Assembly: GCF_934924865.1 (NCBI RefSeq)
Contig: NZ_OW235315.1
Coordinates: 992,001-1,056,000, forward strand
DNA length: 64,000 bases
Direction of reading: 5' to 3'
Source: Tepidibacter aestuarii
Lineage (GTDB): Bacteria > Bacillota > Clostridia > Peptostreptococcales > Peptostreptococcaceae
The translations under genes and the position numbers were made by a program. The notes under the pieces are model-generated. The model did not search any database. It was given only the letters and a program-made list of their open reading frames with translations, and was not told the DNA's origin. Of this stretch, positions 37,083-46,409 are shown piece by piece. The first letter of the stretch is position 1, and each line of letters opens with the position of its first letter.

Positions 37083-38558
37083 GTGAAGAGCAATATATAT
37101 GAAGATATATCTAAAAGGACTCAAGGTGATATATACATAGGCGTAGTAGGACCTGTTAGAACTGGTAAATCTACATTCATAAAAAGATTTATGGAGCTTT
37201 TAGTAATACCTAATATTGATAATGATTATAAAAAAGAGCGAACTAGAGATGAATTACCTCAAAGTGGTACAGGAAAAACTATAATGACTGTTGAACCTAA
37301 ATTTGTACCGGCAGATGGAATAGAGATAAAGGTTAAAGATAAGCTTAGAATGAAGATTAGAATGGTTGATTGTGTAGGATATTTAGTTGATGGAGCATTA
37401 GGGCATGAAGAAGAAGGAAAAGAGAGAATGGTATCAACTCCTTGGATGGAAAAACAAATACCTTTTGAAATGGCAGCTGAAATAGGAACTAAGAAAGTAA
37501 TAAAAGAACACTCTACAATTGGTGTTGTAATGTTGACAGATGGAAGTGTAACAGGAATAGATAGAAGAAGTTATGTACCGTCTGAAGAAAGAGTTATAAA
37601 TGAATTAAAAGAGTTAAATAAGCCGTTTAGTATTATTTTAAATACAAGAACACCTAATGATCAACAAACGCTTAAATTAAAAAATGATTTAGAAGAAAAA
37701 TATGATATGCCTGTATTGCCTCTTGACATACTTAATATGGATTTAGATGATGTTGAGAATGTTATGGAAACTATATTATTTGATTTCCCACTTAGAGAAA
37801 TAAATATAAATCTACCAAAATGGGTAGAAGGACTTGAAAAAAATCATTGGATAAAAAATGATATTATAAAGACTATAAAAGAAAGTCTTGATGACGTAGG
37901 AAAGATAAGAGATATTAAAAATATTGTTAATAGATTTGAAGATATTGAGTTTTTAGATAAATGCTACTTAGATGATGTTGGACTTGGAGAGGGAATAGTA
38001 AATATTAAATTAGATACAAAACAAGATCTATTCTATAATGTATTAGAAGAAAAAAGTGGATTTAGAATTGATGGAGAACATCAACTACTAAGTCTTATAT
38101 CTAAACTATCTAAGGTTAAATCAGAATATGATAAGGTAGAAGTTGCATTAAATGATGTTAGAGATAAGGGATATGGATTAGTACCTCCATCATTAGAAGA
38201 GTTAACTCTGGATACTCCTGAACAAGTTAAAAAGGGAAATCAGTATGGTGTTAGATTAAGAGCTAAGGCGCCATCCATTCATTTAATTAGAGCAGATATA
38301 ACCACTGAGGTATCTCCTGTTGTTGGAACTGAAAAACAGGGTGAAGAACTTGTTAAATACCTTCTAGAAGGATTCCAAGAAAATCCAGAGCAAATATGGC
38401 AATCAAATATGTTTGGAAAATCATTACATGATTTAGTTAAAGAACAGCTTCAAAATAAATTATTTATGATGCCAGAAGATGTAAGAATAAAAATGCAAAA
38501 AACACTTCAAAAAATAATTAATGAAGGTAGTGCTAATTTGATAACTATAATATTATAA
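37083..38558 (+). CDS. spoIVA: Stage IV sporulation protein A (spore coat basement ATPase)
   Basis: Mother-cell ATPase that polymerises on the forespore surface as coat basement layer. 491 aa from GTG 37083, matching the length of Bacillus SpoIVA (492); an in-frame upstream extension has no ribosome site. Walker A GPVRTGKS at 23-30 in DIYIGVVGPVRTGKST. Middle domain and C-terminal membrane-binding region are intact. The upstream GCGGGGGGGAT is an unusual G-run ribosome site. Confidence 0.97.
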   Translation: MKSNIYEDISKRTQGDIYIGVVGPVRTGKSTFIKRFMELLVIPNIDNDYKKERTRDELPQSGTGKTIMTVEPKFVPADGIEIKVKDKLRMKIRMVDCVGYLVDGALGHEEEGKERMVSTPWMEKQIPFEMAAEIGTKKVIKEHSTIGVVMLTDGSVTGIDRRSYVPSEERVINELKELNKPFSIILNTRTPNDQQTLKLKNDLEEKYDMPVLPLDILNMDLDDVENVMETILFDFPLREININLPKWVEGLEKNHWIKNDIIKTIKESLDDVGKIRDIKNIVNRFEDIEFLDKCYLDDVGLGEGIVNIKLDTKQDLFYNVLEEKSGFRIDGEHQLLSLISKLSKVKSEYDKVEVALNDVRDKGYGLVPPSLEELTLDTPEQVKKGNQYGVRLRAKAPSIHLIRADITTEVSPVVGTEKQGEELVKYLLEGFQENPEQIWQSNMFGKSLHDLVKEQLQNKLFMMPEDVRIKMQKTLQKIINEGSANLITIIL

Positions 38559-38569
38559 TCATTAAACAA

Positions 38570-38596
38570 AAGAGGCTTATTTAAGCCTCTTTTTTC
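38570..38596 (+). terminator. Terminator after spoIVA
   Basis: Stem AGAGGCTTA/TAAGCCTCT with a TT loop, then T6. Confidence 0.9.
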
Positions 38597-38792
38597 TTGA
38601 CTTTTAGGTGCTTATTGATATAATCTAGTAATTAAAGGGGGTAAGTTTTTTAACCCTATTTTTTTTGTGAATATATAAAATGAAGCTTAATTCAGGTGGG
38701 ATTTTCGCAAATTTTAACTTTTAGATAAATTAAATATAAAAAGGATAAATAACGTTTTTGAAGAATTATTAAATTATATAGAGGTGAACTCT
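38597..38792 (+). other. Intergenic region spoIVA / HlyD-like gene
   Basis: 196 bp, AT-rich. A second weak terminator-like stem (GGGT at 38638-38643 with ACCC near 38655, then T8) is visible. No strong promoter recognised. Confidence 0.4.
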
Positions 38793-40055
38793 GTGAAAAA
38801 GAGAAAAAAAAGAAAATATAAGAGAGTAAAAATTAAGTATAATTATTTAATAATACTTGGTGTGATTGCTTACATATTCGTTAGACTGTTAAATAATATG
38901 ACTAGCTATACAGTTCAGGTTGAAACTGTAGAGTATGGCGATTTAGTAGAATGTATAAATAAACAAGGGGTTATAATAAAGGATGAGCAAGTAATATTAT
39001 CACAAGCTCAGGGGAATATAGATTACTTAGTTCAAGAAGGGAAAAGAATTCCTAAAAATAAAAAAATAGCTGAAATACAAAAAGGTGAAGTTGACCTTCA
39101 GAAAAAAGAAAAACTCGATACTATAAATAGAAGAATAGATAGTATAGAATCTAACAGAAATGAAGAAATACTTAAGAGTGATATACATAAAATAGATGTG
39201 ACAACAAACAGATTGAGAGAAGAAATAAAGACTAAGCTTATAAATTCAGATATAGAAAATATACAGAACTTAAAAGAAGAATTACTAGAGGCTATAGATA
39301 AAAAGAGTCTGATATGGGGAGAAAAAAGTATTATTGGTAAAAATATAAAAACTCTACAAGAAGAAAAATTCAAGATAGAAAATGATCTAAATTCTTCAGT
39401 TAAAAATGTTTTTGCACAAGAGTCGGGTGTTATATCCTTTAATCAAGATGGATACGAAGATACTCTTAAATTATCTAGTATAGACCATTTAAATTCACAA
39501 TATCTTTCAACAGTTAAAAATCAAGAAAATAGAATAAAGAAAAATGGTAATGTTGATGTAGGGAATCAAATAGGAAAGATAATAAATAACCATATATGGT
39601 ATATCGCTTCAATCCTTGATGAACAAGAAACTAGTCATATAAAAATAGGTGCAAATGTAAAAGTTAGTAAAGATGGACAAGTATTTAGTGCTAATGTTAA
39701 AAATTTATATAAAGATGAGAACAAAAAAAATATATTAGTACTTGAAGTAGATGAAGAAAAAGTAGATTTTTATGATGAAAGAGTTAGTAACTTTAATATC
39801 ATATATAGACAGGTTAGTGGTATAAAAATTCCTAAAAATGCTGTTGTTACAGTAAAAGAAAAAAGAGGAGTATATATATTGTCAGAAACAGGAAGTGCTG
39901 TTTTTAAAGAACTTAAGAGCATATTAGGAGAAGATGATGAGTACATAGTACTTGATTACTCTGATATTAAGAAAAATAGAATAGATACTATTGATTTATA
40001 TGATGAACTTATTATAAATCCTAAAAATATAAAAGAAGGTCAAAAGATAAGGTAG
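38793..40055 (+). CDS. HlyD-like membrane protein with coiled coil
   Basis: 420 aa from GTG 38793, which has AGAGGTGA 5 nt upstream; the GTG at 38784 is part of that site. Very basic N-terminus, one membrane helix (~18-34), then barrel-like strands (VETVEYGDLVECINKQGVIIKDE), a long Lys/Glu-rich coiled coil (~90-195), and a second barrel half. This is the adaptor (HlyD) layout, but no transporter gene is adjacent. It is a regular neighbour of ylmE-sepF in Clostridia; function unknown. Confidence 0.75.
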   Translation: MKKRKKRKYKRVKIKYNYLIILGVIAYIFVRLLNNMTSYTVQVETVEYGDLVECINKQGVIIKDEQVILSQAQGNIDYLVQEGKRIPKNKKIAEIQKGEVDLQKKEKLDTINRRIDSIESNRNEEILKSDIHKIDVTTNRLREEIKTKLINSDIENIQNLKEELLEAIDKKSLIWGEKSIIGKNIKTLQEEKFKIENDLNSSVKNVFAQESGVISFNQDGYEDTLKLSSIDHLNSQYLSTVKNQENRIKKNGNVDVGNQIGKIINNHIWYIASILDEQETSHIKIGANVKVSKDGQVFSANVKNLYKDENKKNILVLEVDEEKVDFYDERVSNFNIIYRQVSGIKIPKNAVVTVKEKRGVYILSETGSAVFKELKSILGEDDEYIVLDYSDIKKNRIDTIDLYDELIINPKNIKEGQKIR

Positions 40056-40064
40056 GTGTGAGAA

Positions 40065-40766
40065 GTGGATTACATAAAACAAAATTTAGACGAAGTACTA
40101 GGTTCAATAAATAATTCTGCTAATAAAGCAAATGTAAATCCAGATGATATTATATTGATAGGTGTTACAAAAACTGTAGACATACCTATTATAGAAGAAG
40201 CAATACGCTTAGGGATAACTCATGTTGGAGAAAACAAACCACAAGAACTTGTAAGGAAATATGAGGTAATAGGGGATAAAGTAAAATGGCACCTCATAGG
40301 ATCACTACAGACTAATAAAGTAAAGTATATTATAGATAAAGCAGATATGATTCATTCTTTAGATAGAATATCTTTATGTGAAGAAATAAACAAAAGAGCT
40401 AAAAATATAAACAAGGTTATGGATTGTTTAGTTCAAGTTAATATATCAAAAGAAGATACTAAACATGGGCTTTACAAAGAAGATGTTTTAGATTTTATAA
40501 AAACTGTATCTAGTGATTATAAAAATATAAAAATTAATGGAATTATGACTATGGCACCATATGTTGATAACCCAGAAGATGTTAGAATATATTTTAAGGA
40601 AATAAAAAAAATATCGGAAGAAATAGAAAAACTCAATTTAGAAAATGTTGAGATGAACTATTTATCTATGGGGATGAGCAACGATTATAAGATAGCTATA
40701 GAAGAAGGATCGAATATGGTAAGAGTTGGGACTTCTATATTTGGTAAAAGAAATTATATGAAATAG
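40065..40766 (+). CDS. ylmE: YggS-family PLP-binding protein (YlmE)
   Basis: Pyridoxal-phosphate homeostasis protein. 233 aa, GTG start behind TAGGTGTGAG. PLP lysine in LIGVTKTVD (~K36), conserved HVGENKPQEL and WHLIGSLQTNK, and SMGMSNDYKIAIEEGSNMVR. Overlaps no neighbours; sepF follows 11 nt later, as in Bacillus ylmE-sepF. Confidence 0.95.
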   Translation: MDYIKQNLDEVLGSINNSANKANVNPDDIILIGVTKTVDIPIIEEAIRLGITHVGENKPQELVRKYEVIGDKVKWHLIGSLQTNKVKYIIDKADMIHSLDRISLCEEINKRAKNINKVMDCLVQVNISKEDTKHGLYKEDVLDFIKTVSSDYKNIKINGIMTMAPYVDNPEDVRIYFKEIKKISEEIEKLNLENVEMNYLSMGMSNDYKIAIEEGSNMVRVGTSIFGKRNYMK

Positions 40767-40777
40767 GAGGAATAGAT

Positions 40778-41227
40778 ATGTCTGATAAATTTGTAGATAA
40801 AGTAAAAAAATTTATGGGCTTCGAAGAAGAGTATGAAGAATACGAAGAAGAAGAATATGAAGAAGAAGTTCTTAATTTAAATCAAAAGCCAGCGGCAAAA
40901 CCTAATAGTAAGATAGTGAATATACATGCAACTACTCAAATGAAGGTTATGATACATGAACCACAAGATTACGATGAAGCTGCATCTATTGTAGATAACT
41001 TAAAAAATAGAAAGGCTGTAGTTGTAAATTTAGAAAATATAGAAGACTTAGAACTTATAAAGAATATATTTCATTTTGTAAGTGGTGCAGTATATGCACT
41101 TGATGGAAGTATTCAAAAGGTATCTAAGGGAATTTTTATATTAGCCCCTAGCAATATAGATATCGATGGAAATATCAAAAAAGAACTTGAAAACAAAGGA
41201 TTATTTCCATGGCAAAAAAATGTGTAA
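40778..41227 (+). CDS. sepF: Cell division protein SepF
   Basis: FtsZ-binding membrane anchor. 149 aa, ATG behind AATAGGAGGAA. An N-terminal amphipathic helix (MSDKFVDKVKKFMGFEEE), a very acidic linker and a C-terminal DUF552 domain (~50-145) with the RKAVVVNLENI strand. It probably carries much of the Z-ring anchoring if ftsA is absent from the genome (inference). Confidence 0.94.
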   Translation: MSDKFVDKVKKFMGFEEEYEEYEEEEYEEEVLNLNQKPAAKPNSKIVNIHATTQMKVMIHEPQDYDEAASIVDNLKNRKAVVVNLENIEDLELIKNIFHFVSGAVYALDGSIQKVSKGIFILAPSNIDIDGNIKKELENKGLFPWQKNV

Positions 41228-41242
41228 AAGGAGAATTCATTT

Positions 41243-41515
41243 ATGTGGATTATAATTAAGGCATTAGGGTATTTTGTTCAGTTTTTAGAACTTATGATTA
41301 TAATAAGATGTGTTATTTCTTTTGTGCCGAGTTTACAATACTCTAAGCTTACAGATTTTGTATATAGTGTAACAGAACCTATATTGTACCCTATAAGAGA
41401 GCTGTTATATAAGTATACAAATACAGGTTCGTTTGATCTTTCGCCTATAATAGCTTATATTCTTATAGGGTGGGTATATAAGATTGTTATGAGAATATTA
41501 TTTATGGTGTTTTAG
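41243..41515 (+). CDS. ylmG: YggT/YlmG-family membrane protein
   Basis: 90 aa, ATG behind AAAAGGAG. Two hydrophobic helices around PSLQYSKLTDFVYSVTEPILYPIRELL, the YggT signature. Linked to septum or membrane organisation by its constant place after sepF. The stop touches the ylmH start. Confidence 0.92.
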   Translation: MWIIIKALGYFVQFLELMIIIRCVISFVPSLQYSKLTDFVYSVTEPILYPIRELLYKYTNTGSFDLSPIIAYILIGWVYKIVMRILFMVF

Positions 41516-42304
41516 ATGGTTGACAAAGGAAGAATAACTTCGCATATAAAGGACTTAGATTTAAAAAAAACTATATATAAAGTTATAGACAAGGCTTTAG
41601 GTGTTTTAAAAAATCACGACTATAGATATACAGATTTTTTAAATCCATATGAATTAAAAAACGCTATAGCAGCGCTGAACTCTATAGACGATATAAAATA
41701 CAGTGTGTATGGAGGATATGACGGATCTGAAAGAAAGGTAATATACATATATCCTTACTATGTATCTGAAGAAGATATAGATTCTCCTATAAGTGCTTTG
41801 ACCATTGAGGGAAACTTCAAGTTCAAAGAGGTATCTCATAAAGATTATTTAGGATCTATACTTGGTCTTGGTATAAAAAGAGAAAAAATAGGAGACATAT
41901 TAATACATAAAAGTTTTTGTCAAGTTGTAGTCCAAACTGATATAAAAGATTATATAATTCTTAATATGACTAAGGTAGCTCGTAATAATATATCAGTTAA
42001 AGAAATATCAATTTCTGAAATTAAAAAAGTAGATATAAATTATAAGGAAATAGGTTTTACTGTTTCTTCTAATAGAATTGATAGCATTGTATCTTCAATA
42101 TACAATATATCTAGACAAGAGGCGAATAAAATTATTTCATCAAATAGGGTTTATGTAGATTATGAGCCTATCAATAATATCTCAAAGAAGATAGATGTAA
42201 ATTCATTAATATCTGTAAGGGGAAAAGGCAGATGTATAATATGTGATATAGGAGATGTAAATAAAAAAGGAAGATTAAGAGTAAAAGTAAAAATAATATT
42301 GTAG
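41516..42304 (+). CDS. ylmH: YlmH S4-domain RNA-binding protein
   Basis: 262 aa, ATG immediately after the ylmG stop (TAGATG), so translationally coupled. The N-terminal two-thirds is the YlmH domain; the S4 domain is at about 180-245 (NRIDSIVSSIYNISRQEANKIIS). YlmH has been reported to act in ribosome quality control in Bacillus; here that role is inferred. Confidence 0.93.
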   Translation: MVDKGRITSHIKDLDLKKTIYKVIDKALGVLKNHDYRYTDFLNPYELKNAIAALNSIDDIKYSVYGGYDGSERKVIYIYPYYVSEEDIDSPISALTIEGNFKFKEVSHKDYLGSILGLGIKREKIGDILIHKSFCQVVVQTDIKDYIILNMTKVARNNISVKEISISEIKKVDINYKEIGFTVSSNRIDSIVSSIYNISRQEANKIISSNRVYVDYEPINNISKKIDVNSLISVRGKGRCIICDIGDVNKKGRLRVKVKIIL

Positions 42305-42318
42305 GAGGTTTTAAAGTA

Positions 42319-42771
42319 ATGATAACTCCATTAGATATAGAAAACAAAGAATTTAGAAGAGCATTAAGAGGATTTAAAGAAGAAGAAGTAGATGAATTTC
42401 TAGATGAGGTTAAAGAGGATTTTGAAAAACTTTACAAAGAAAATATAGAATTAAAAGATAAATTAAGCATGATGACAGAACAAGTAAACAAATACAAAAA
42501 TATAGAAGAAACATTAAAAAATACCCTTATAGTAGCTCAAAATACAGCTGAGGAAGTAAACACTAATGCAGCTAAAAAATCACAACTTGTAATAGAAGAA
42601 GCTGAGTTTAAAGCTAGAAAAATAATAGAAGAAGCTAACAATCAAGTTATAGAAATAAGAAAAGAATACGAAGAAACTAGAAAGTCATTTAAGCTATTTA
42701 AGGGCAAGTTTAAGGGGCTTTTACAAAATGAAATAAAGATAATAGATGAGACTTTTGACGATATAGACTAA
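42319..42771 (+). CDS. divIVA: Cell division initiation protein DivIVA
   Basis: Coiled-coil scaffold that senses negatively curved membrane. 150 aa, ATG behind TAGGAGG. N-terminal membrane-binding domain ITPLDIENKEFRRALRGF and EVDEFLDEV, then near-continuous coiled coil. Last gene of the ylm cluster, before ileS. Confidence 0.96.
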   Translation: MITPLDIENKEFRRALRGFKEEEVDEFLDEVKEDFEKLYKENIELKDKLSMMTEQVNKYKNIEETLKNTLIVAQNTAEEVNTNAAKKSQLVIEEAEFKARKIIEEANNQVIEIRKEYEETRKSFKLFKGKFKGLLQNEIKIIDETFDDID

Positions 42772-42815
42772 TAATACATAAAATACAAAATTTTCTATAA
42801 ATTTTAAAAAAGATA

Positions 42816-42844
42816 TTGACCTATTTAAAAAAATATTATAAAAT
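42816..42844 (+). promoter_or_regulatory. Promoter of ileS
   Basis: TTGACC (42816-42821), 17-nt spacer, TAAAAT (42839-42844), about 35 nt before the T-box leader. Confidence 0.75.
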
Positions 42845-42879
42845 GCTATTAAATCTTAATTAAAACTCAATAATAAAAA

Positions 42880-43120
42880 AACTGAGAAGGGGACAAGTAC
42901 ATTTTAAGTAATTTTACAGAGAGCTGATGTTTGGTGAAAATCAGTAAATTATAAAGATGGAATATCACCCCGGAGTTGCAGGCTGAAATAATAGTAAGCT
43001 TAGCCGTTAGAATCGTTAATCTTAAATGAGATGTTACATATAATTTTGTGTTATTTGTAATAATTAGGGTGGTAACGCGTGCATATACCTCGTCCCTTTA
43101 TAGGGGATGAGGTTTTTTTG
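42880..43120 (+). promoter_or_regulatory. T-box leader, specifier AUC (Ile), upstream of ileS
   Basis: Stem I carries the specifier ATC at 42964-42966. The T-box sequence AGGGTGGTAACGCG is at 43066-43079, and the terminator (ACCTC/GAGGT plus CCC/GGG, then T7) spans 43087-43120. Uncharged tRNA(Ile) binding would favour the antiterminator and switch ileS on. Confidence 0.93.
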
Positions 43121-43166
43121 TTGAAATAATGATAATACTATATATAATAAAGAAAGGATGAAATGT

Positions 43167-46100
43167 ATGAAAAAATTTGAATCACTAGTAAATTCAGTTG
43201 TAGAAAGTGAAAAACAAACATCTGAGTTTTGGAACGAAGTAAACATACTAGAAAAAACAATAGAGCATGGAAATGATAATCCTTCATTTGTATTCTTTGA
43301 AGGACCACCAACAGCAAATGGAAAGCCTGGAATACACCATGTTATGGCTAGAACTCTAAAAGATTCTGTTTGTAGATATAAAACTATGAGTGGATATCAA
43401 GTAAAAAGAAAAGCAGGTTGGGATACTCATGGACTTCCTGTTGAAATAGAAGTAGAAAAACAATTAGGATTAAAAGATAAGCTAGAAATAGAAAACTATG
43501 GAATAGACAAGTTCAATGAAAAGTGTAGAGAATCTGTTTTCTCATACGAGAAGTTATGGAGACAAATGACAGAGCGTATGGCTTACGAGACTGATCTTGA
43601 TAATCCATATATAACTCTTGATAATAATTATATAGAGAGTGTTTGGTGGATACTTGATAAATTCAATAAAGAAGGATATATATACGAAGGACATAAGATT
43701 CTTCCTTATTGTTCAAGATGTGGAACTGGACTTGCATCTCATGAGGTTGCTCAAGGATACAAAGAGATAAAGACTAATACTGTAATAGTTAAATTCAAGA
43801 GAAAAGATGTAGATGAATACTTCTTAGCTTGGACGACTACTCCTTGGACTTTACCATCAAATGTTGCACTTGCAGTAAACCCAAATGAAACTTATATAAA
43901 AATCAAAGCTAATGATGAAGTTTGTTATATAGAAAAAACTTTAGCTCCTAAGGTAATAGAAGGAGAATATGAAGTAATAGAAGAGCTTAAAGGTAAAGAT
44001 TTAGAGTATATGGAATATGAACAATTAATGCCATTTGCAACTGCTGAGAAAAAAGCATTCTTTGTTGTATGTGGAGATTATGTAACTACAGAAGATGGTA
44101 CTGGTATAGTTCATACTGCTCCAGCATTTGGAGAAGATGACTACAATGTAGGTAGAAAATACGATCTTCCAGTACTTCAACCAGTTGATGAAAGCGGTAA
44201 ATTTATTACTACTCCATGGGAAGGCAGATTTGTAATGGAGGATGGAATAGATGTAGAAATAATTAAATGGTTACATGCTGAGGGTAAACTTTACAAGAAA
44301 GAAAAGATGGATCACAACTATCCTCACTGCTGGAGATGTTCTACTCCACTTTTATATTATGCTAAGCCAAGCTGGTATATTGAAATGACTAAGCTTAAAG
44401 ATAAACTTATAGAGAACAACAACACTGTTGAGTGGTATCCATCATTTGTTGGAGAAAAGCGTTTTGGAAACTGGCTTGAAAACTTAAATGATTGGGCAGT
44501 ATCTAGAAGTAGATATTGGGGAACTCCACTTAACATTTGGACTTGTGAATGTGGACACAAAGAGTCAGTAGGTTCAAGAAAAGAATTAGTTGAAAAAGCT
44601 ATAGAAGATATAGATGAAACAATAGAGCTACACAGACCTTATATAGATGATGTTCATATTAAGTGTAGTGAATGTGGAAAAACTATGACAAGAGTTAAAG
44701 ATGTAATAGATTGCTGGTTTGATAGTGGAGCTATGCCTTATGCTCAACATCACTACCCATTTGAAAATAAAGAAAACTTTGATCAATTATTCCCAGCTGA
44801 TTTCATATCTGAAGGAATAGATCAAACAAGAGGATGGTTCTACTCACTTCTTGCTATTTCAACATTTGTGATGGGAAAAGCACCATATAAGAGAGTTTTA
44901 GTTACAGATCTTATATTAGACAAAGATGGAAAGAAAATGTCAAAATCAAAAGGAAATACTATAAATCCATTTGAATTATTTGATCAATATGGAGCAGATG
45001 TATTGAGATGGTACTTACTTTATGTATCACCACCTTGGAACCCAACTAAGTTTGACGTTGATGGACTTAAAGAAATTCAAAGTAAGTTCTTTGGTACTAT
45101 CAAAAATGTTTATAACTTCTTTGCTCTGTATGCTAATACAGATGGAATAGATCCTAAGGACTTCTTTGTTGATTACAAGGATAGACCGGAGCTTGACAGA
45201 TGGATATTATCTAAGTACAATAACTTGAAATTAGAAGTAGAGGAAAACTTAGATGCATACGATTTAACAAAGGCTGTAAGAAGTATCCAAGAATTTGTAA
45301 ATGAAAATCTTTCAAACTGGTATATAAGACGTTCTCGTAGACGTTTCTGGGCTAGTGAATTAACTGAAGATAAAAAAGCTGTATATAACACAACTTATGA
45401 AATATTAGTTGGAATATCTCAAATGGTTGCACCTTTTGCACCTTACTTATCAGAAGAGATATACAGAAAGCTTACAGGAGAATTCTCTGTTCACTTAAGT
45501 GATTATCCAAGAGTTGATAAGAGTTTAATAGACTTAAAAGTAGAAGAGAAAATGGACTTAGTTAAAAACTTAGTTGCTCTTGGTAGAGCATCAAGAGAGA
45601 ATGTTAGAATAAAGGTTCGTCAACCTATACAAAAAGTTTTAATAGATGGTAAGTATGAAGAGACAATAGATGATTTAGTAGAATTAATTAAAGAAGAGCT
45701 TAACGTTAAAGATGTTGTATTTGCTAAAGACTTAGGCGAATATATGAACTTTAGCTTAAAGCCAAACTTTAAGGTACTAGGCCCTGTTCTTGGACCAAAG
45801 ATTAAGTCATTTGGAAAGGCTTTAGCTTCACTTGATGCATCAGATGCAGTTGCAAAGCTAGAAGCTGGTCAAACTTTAACAACTGATCTTGATGGAGAAG
45901 ATTTTGAAGTTTCAAAAGATCATGTATTAATAAATATTTCTTCAAAAGAAGGATTCAATGTATCTGTTGAAAATAATCTATTTGTTATACTTGATACAAC
46001 TTTAACTGATGAACTTGTAAATGAAGGATACGCAAGAGAGTTCATATCTAAAGTTCAACAAATGAGAAAGAATAATGATTATGAAATGATGGATAATATA

Positions 46101-46271
46101 AAGATATTCTTCAACGGAGATGATACTATATCTAAGGCAGTCGAATTATATAAAGATTATATAATGACTGAAACTTTAGGTGTTTCTATAGAGGAAGTTT
46201 CTGATGAAGATTTAGAAAAGCATAACTTAAATGACCATGAAACTGGAATTAAATTAGAAAAAACTAATTAA
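43167..46271 (+). CDS. ileS: Isoleucyl-tRNA synthetase, type 2-like
   Basis: Charges tRNA(Ile). 1034 aa from ATG 43167 (AAAGG 9 nt upstream); the ATG at 43158 overlaps that site. The class I signature region reads PPTANGKPGIHHVMAR and KMSKS is at 590-594. The GPPTANGKPGIHH form and the length mark the type 2 (eukaryote-like) family rather than the E. coli type; type 2 enzymes are typically insensitive to mupirocin. Editing domain and zinc-type CxxC pairs (CWRC, CECG, CSEC) are present. Confidence 0.96.
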   Translation: MKKFESLVNSVVESEKQTSEFWNEVNILEKTIEHGNDNPSFVFFEGPPTANGKPGIHHVMARTLKDSVCRYKTMSGYQVKRKAGWDTHGLPVEIEVEKQLGLKDKLEIENYGIDKFNEKCRESVFSYEKLWRQMTERMAYETDLDNPYITLDNNYIESVWWILDKFNKEGYIYEGHKILPYCSRCGTGLASHEVAQGYKEIKTNTVIVKFKRKDVDEYFLAWTTTPWTLPSNVALAVNPNETYIKIKANDEVCYIEKTLAPKVIEGEYEVIEELKGKDLEYMEYEQLMPFATAEKKAFFVVCGDYVTTEDGTGIVHTAPAFGEDDYNVGRKYDLPVLQPVDESGKFITTPWEGRFVMEDGIDVEIIKWLHAEGKLYKKEKMDHNYPHCWRCSTPLLYYAKPSWYIEMTKLKDKLIENNNTVEWYPSFVGEKRFGNWLENLNDWAVSRSRYWGTPLNIWTCECGHKESVGSRKELVEKAIEDIDETIELHRPYIDDVHIKCSECGKTMTRVKDVIDCWFDSGAMPYAQHHYPFENKENFDQLFPADFISEGIDQTRGWFYSLLAISTFVMGKAPYKRVLVTDLILDKDGKKMSKSKGNTINPFELFDQYGADVLRWYLLYVSPPWNPTKFDVDGLKEIQSKFFGTIKNVYNFFALYANTDGIDPKDFFVDYKDRPELDRWILSKYNNLKLEVEENLDAYDLTKAVRSIQEFVNENLSNWYIRRSRRRFWASELTEDKKAVYNTTYEILVGISQMVAPFAPYLSEEIYRKLTGEFSVHLSDYPRVDKSLIDLKVEEKMDLVKNLVALGRASRENVRIKVRQPIQKVLIDGKYEETIDDLVELIKEELNVKDVVFAKDLGEYMNFSLKPNFKVLGPVLGPKIKSFGKALASLDASDAVAKLEAGQTLTTDLDGEDFEVSKDHVLINISSKEGFNVSVENNLFVILDTTLTDELVNEGYAREFISKVQQMRKNNDYEMMDNIKIFFNGDDTISKAVELYKDYIMTETLGVSIEEVSDEDLEKHNLNDHETGIKLEKTN

Positions 46272-46275
46272 TATA

Positions 46276-46306
46276 AAAAGTGCTCCTTAAAGGAGCGCTT
46301 TTTATC
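46276..46306 (+). terminator. Terminator after ileS
   Basis: Stem AAAAAGTGCTCCTT/AAGGAGCGCTTTTT, one G-T type mismatch in the DNA, T tail. Confidence 0.9.
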
Positions 46307-46322
46307 TGTAGTAAAAATATCG

Positions 46323-46395
46323 ACTATTTTAAGCAACAGAGTCGTGAGACTTGTTGGCGACATGAGTCAGTGCGTAGCAACTAGACGAATTTTTA
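46323..46395 (+). repeat. Two-hairpin dispersed element, copy 5 (upstream of mtnN)
   Basis: Best covariation evidence. Hairpin 1 is CAACA/TGTTG (46334-46338/46352-46356) plus AGTC/GACT with a GTGA loop, replacing CAACG/CGTTG and GCC/GG of other copies. Hairpin 2 and the linker GTTGGCGACATGAG match copy 3. The AAAGGAGG of mtnN begins directly after the element. Confidence 0.88.
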
Positions 46396-46409
46396 AAGGA
46401 GGAATAATT

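Noticed and set aside
46344..46409. N-terminal extension of mtnN reading MRLVGDMSQCVATRRIF
   Set aside because: It is translation of repeat copy 5; the strong AAAGGAGG and conserved MNIIGIIGAMDEE start lie downstream, and the same peptide-like string appears at other copies only because the DNA is shared.
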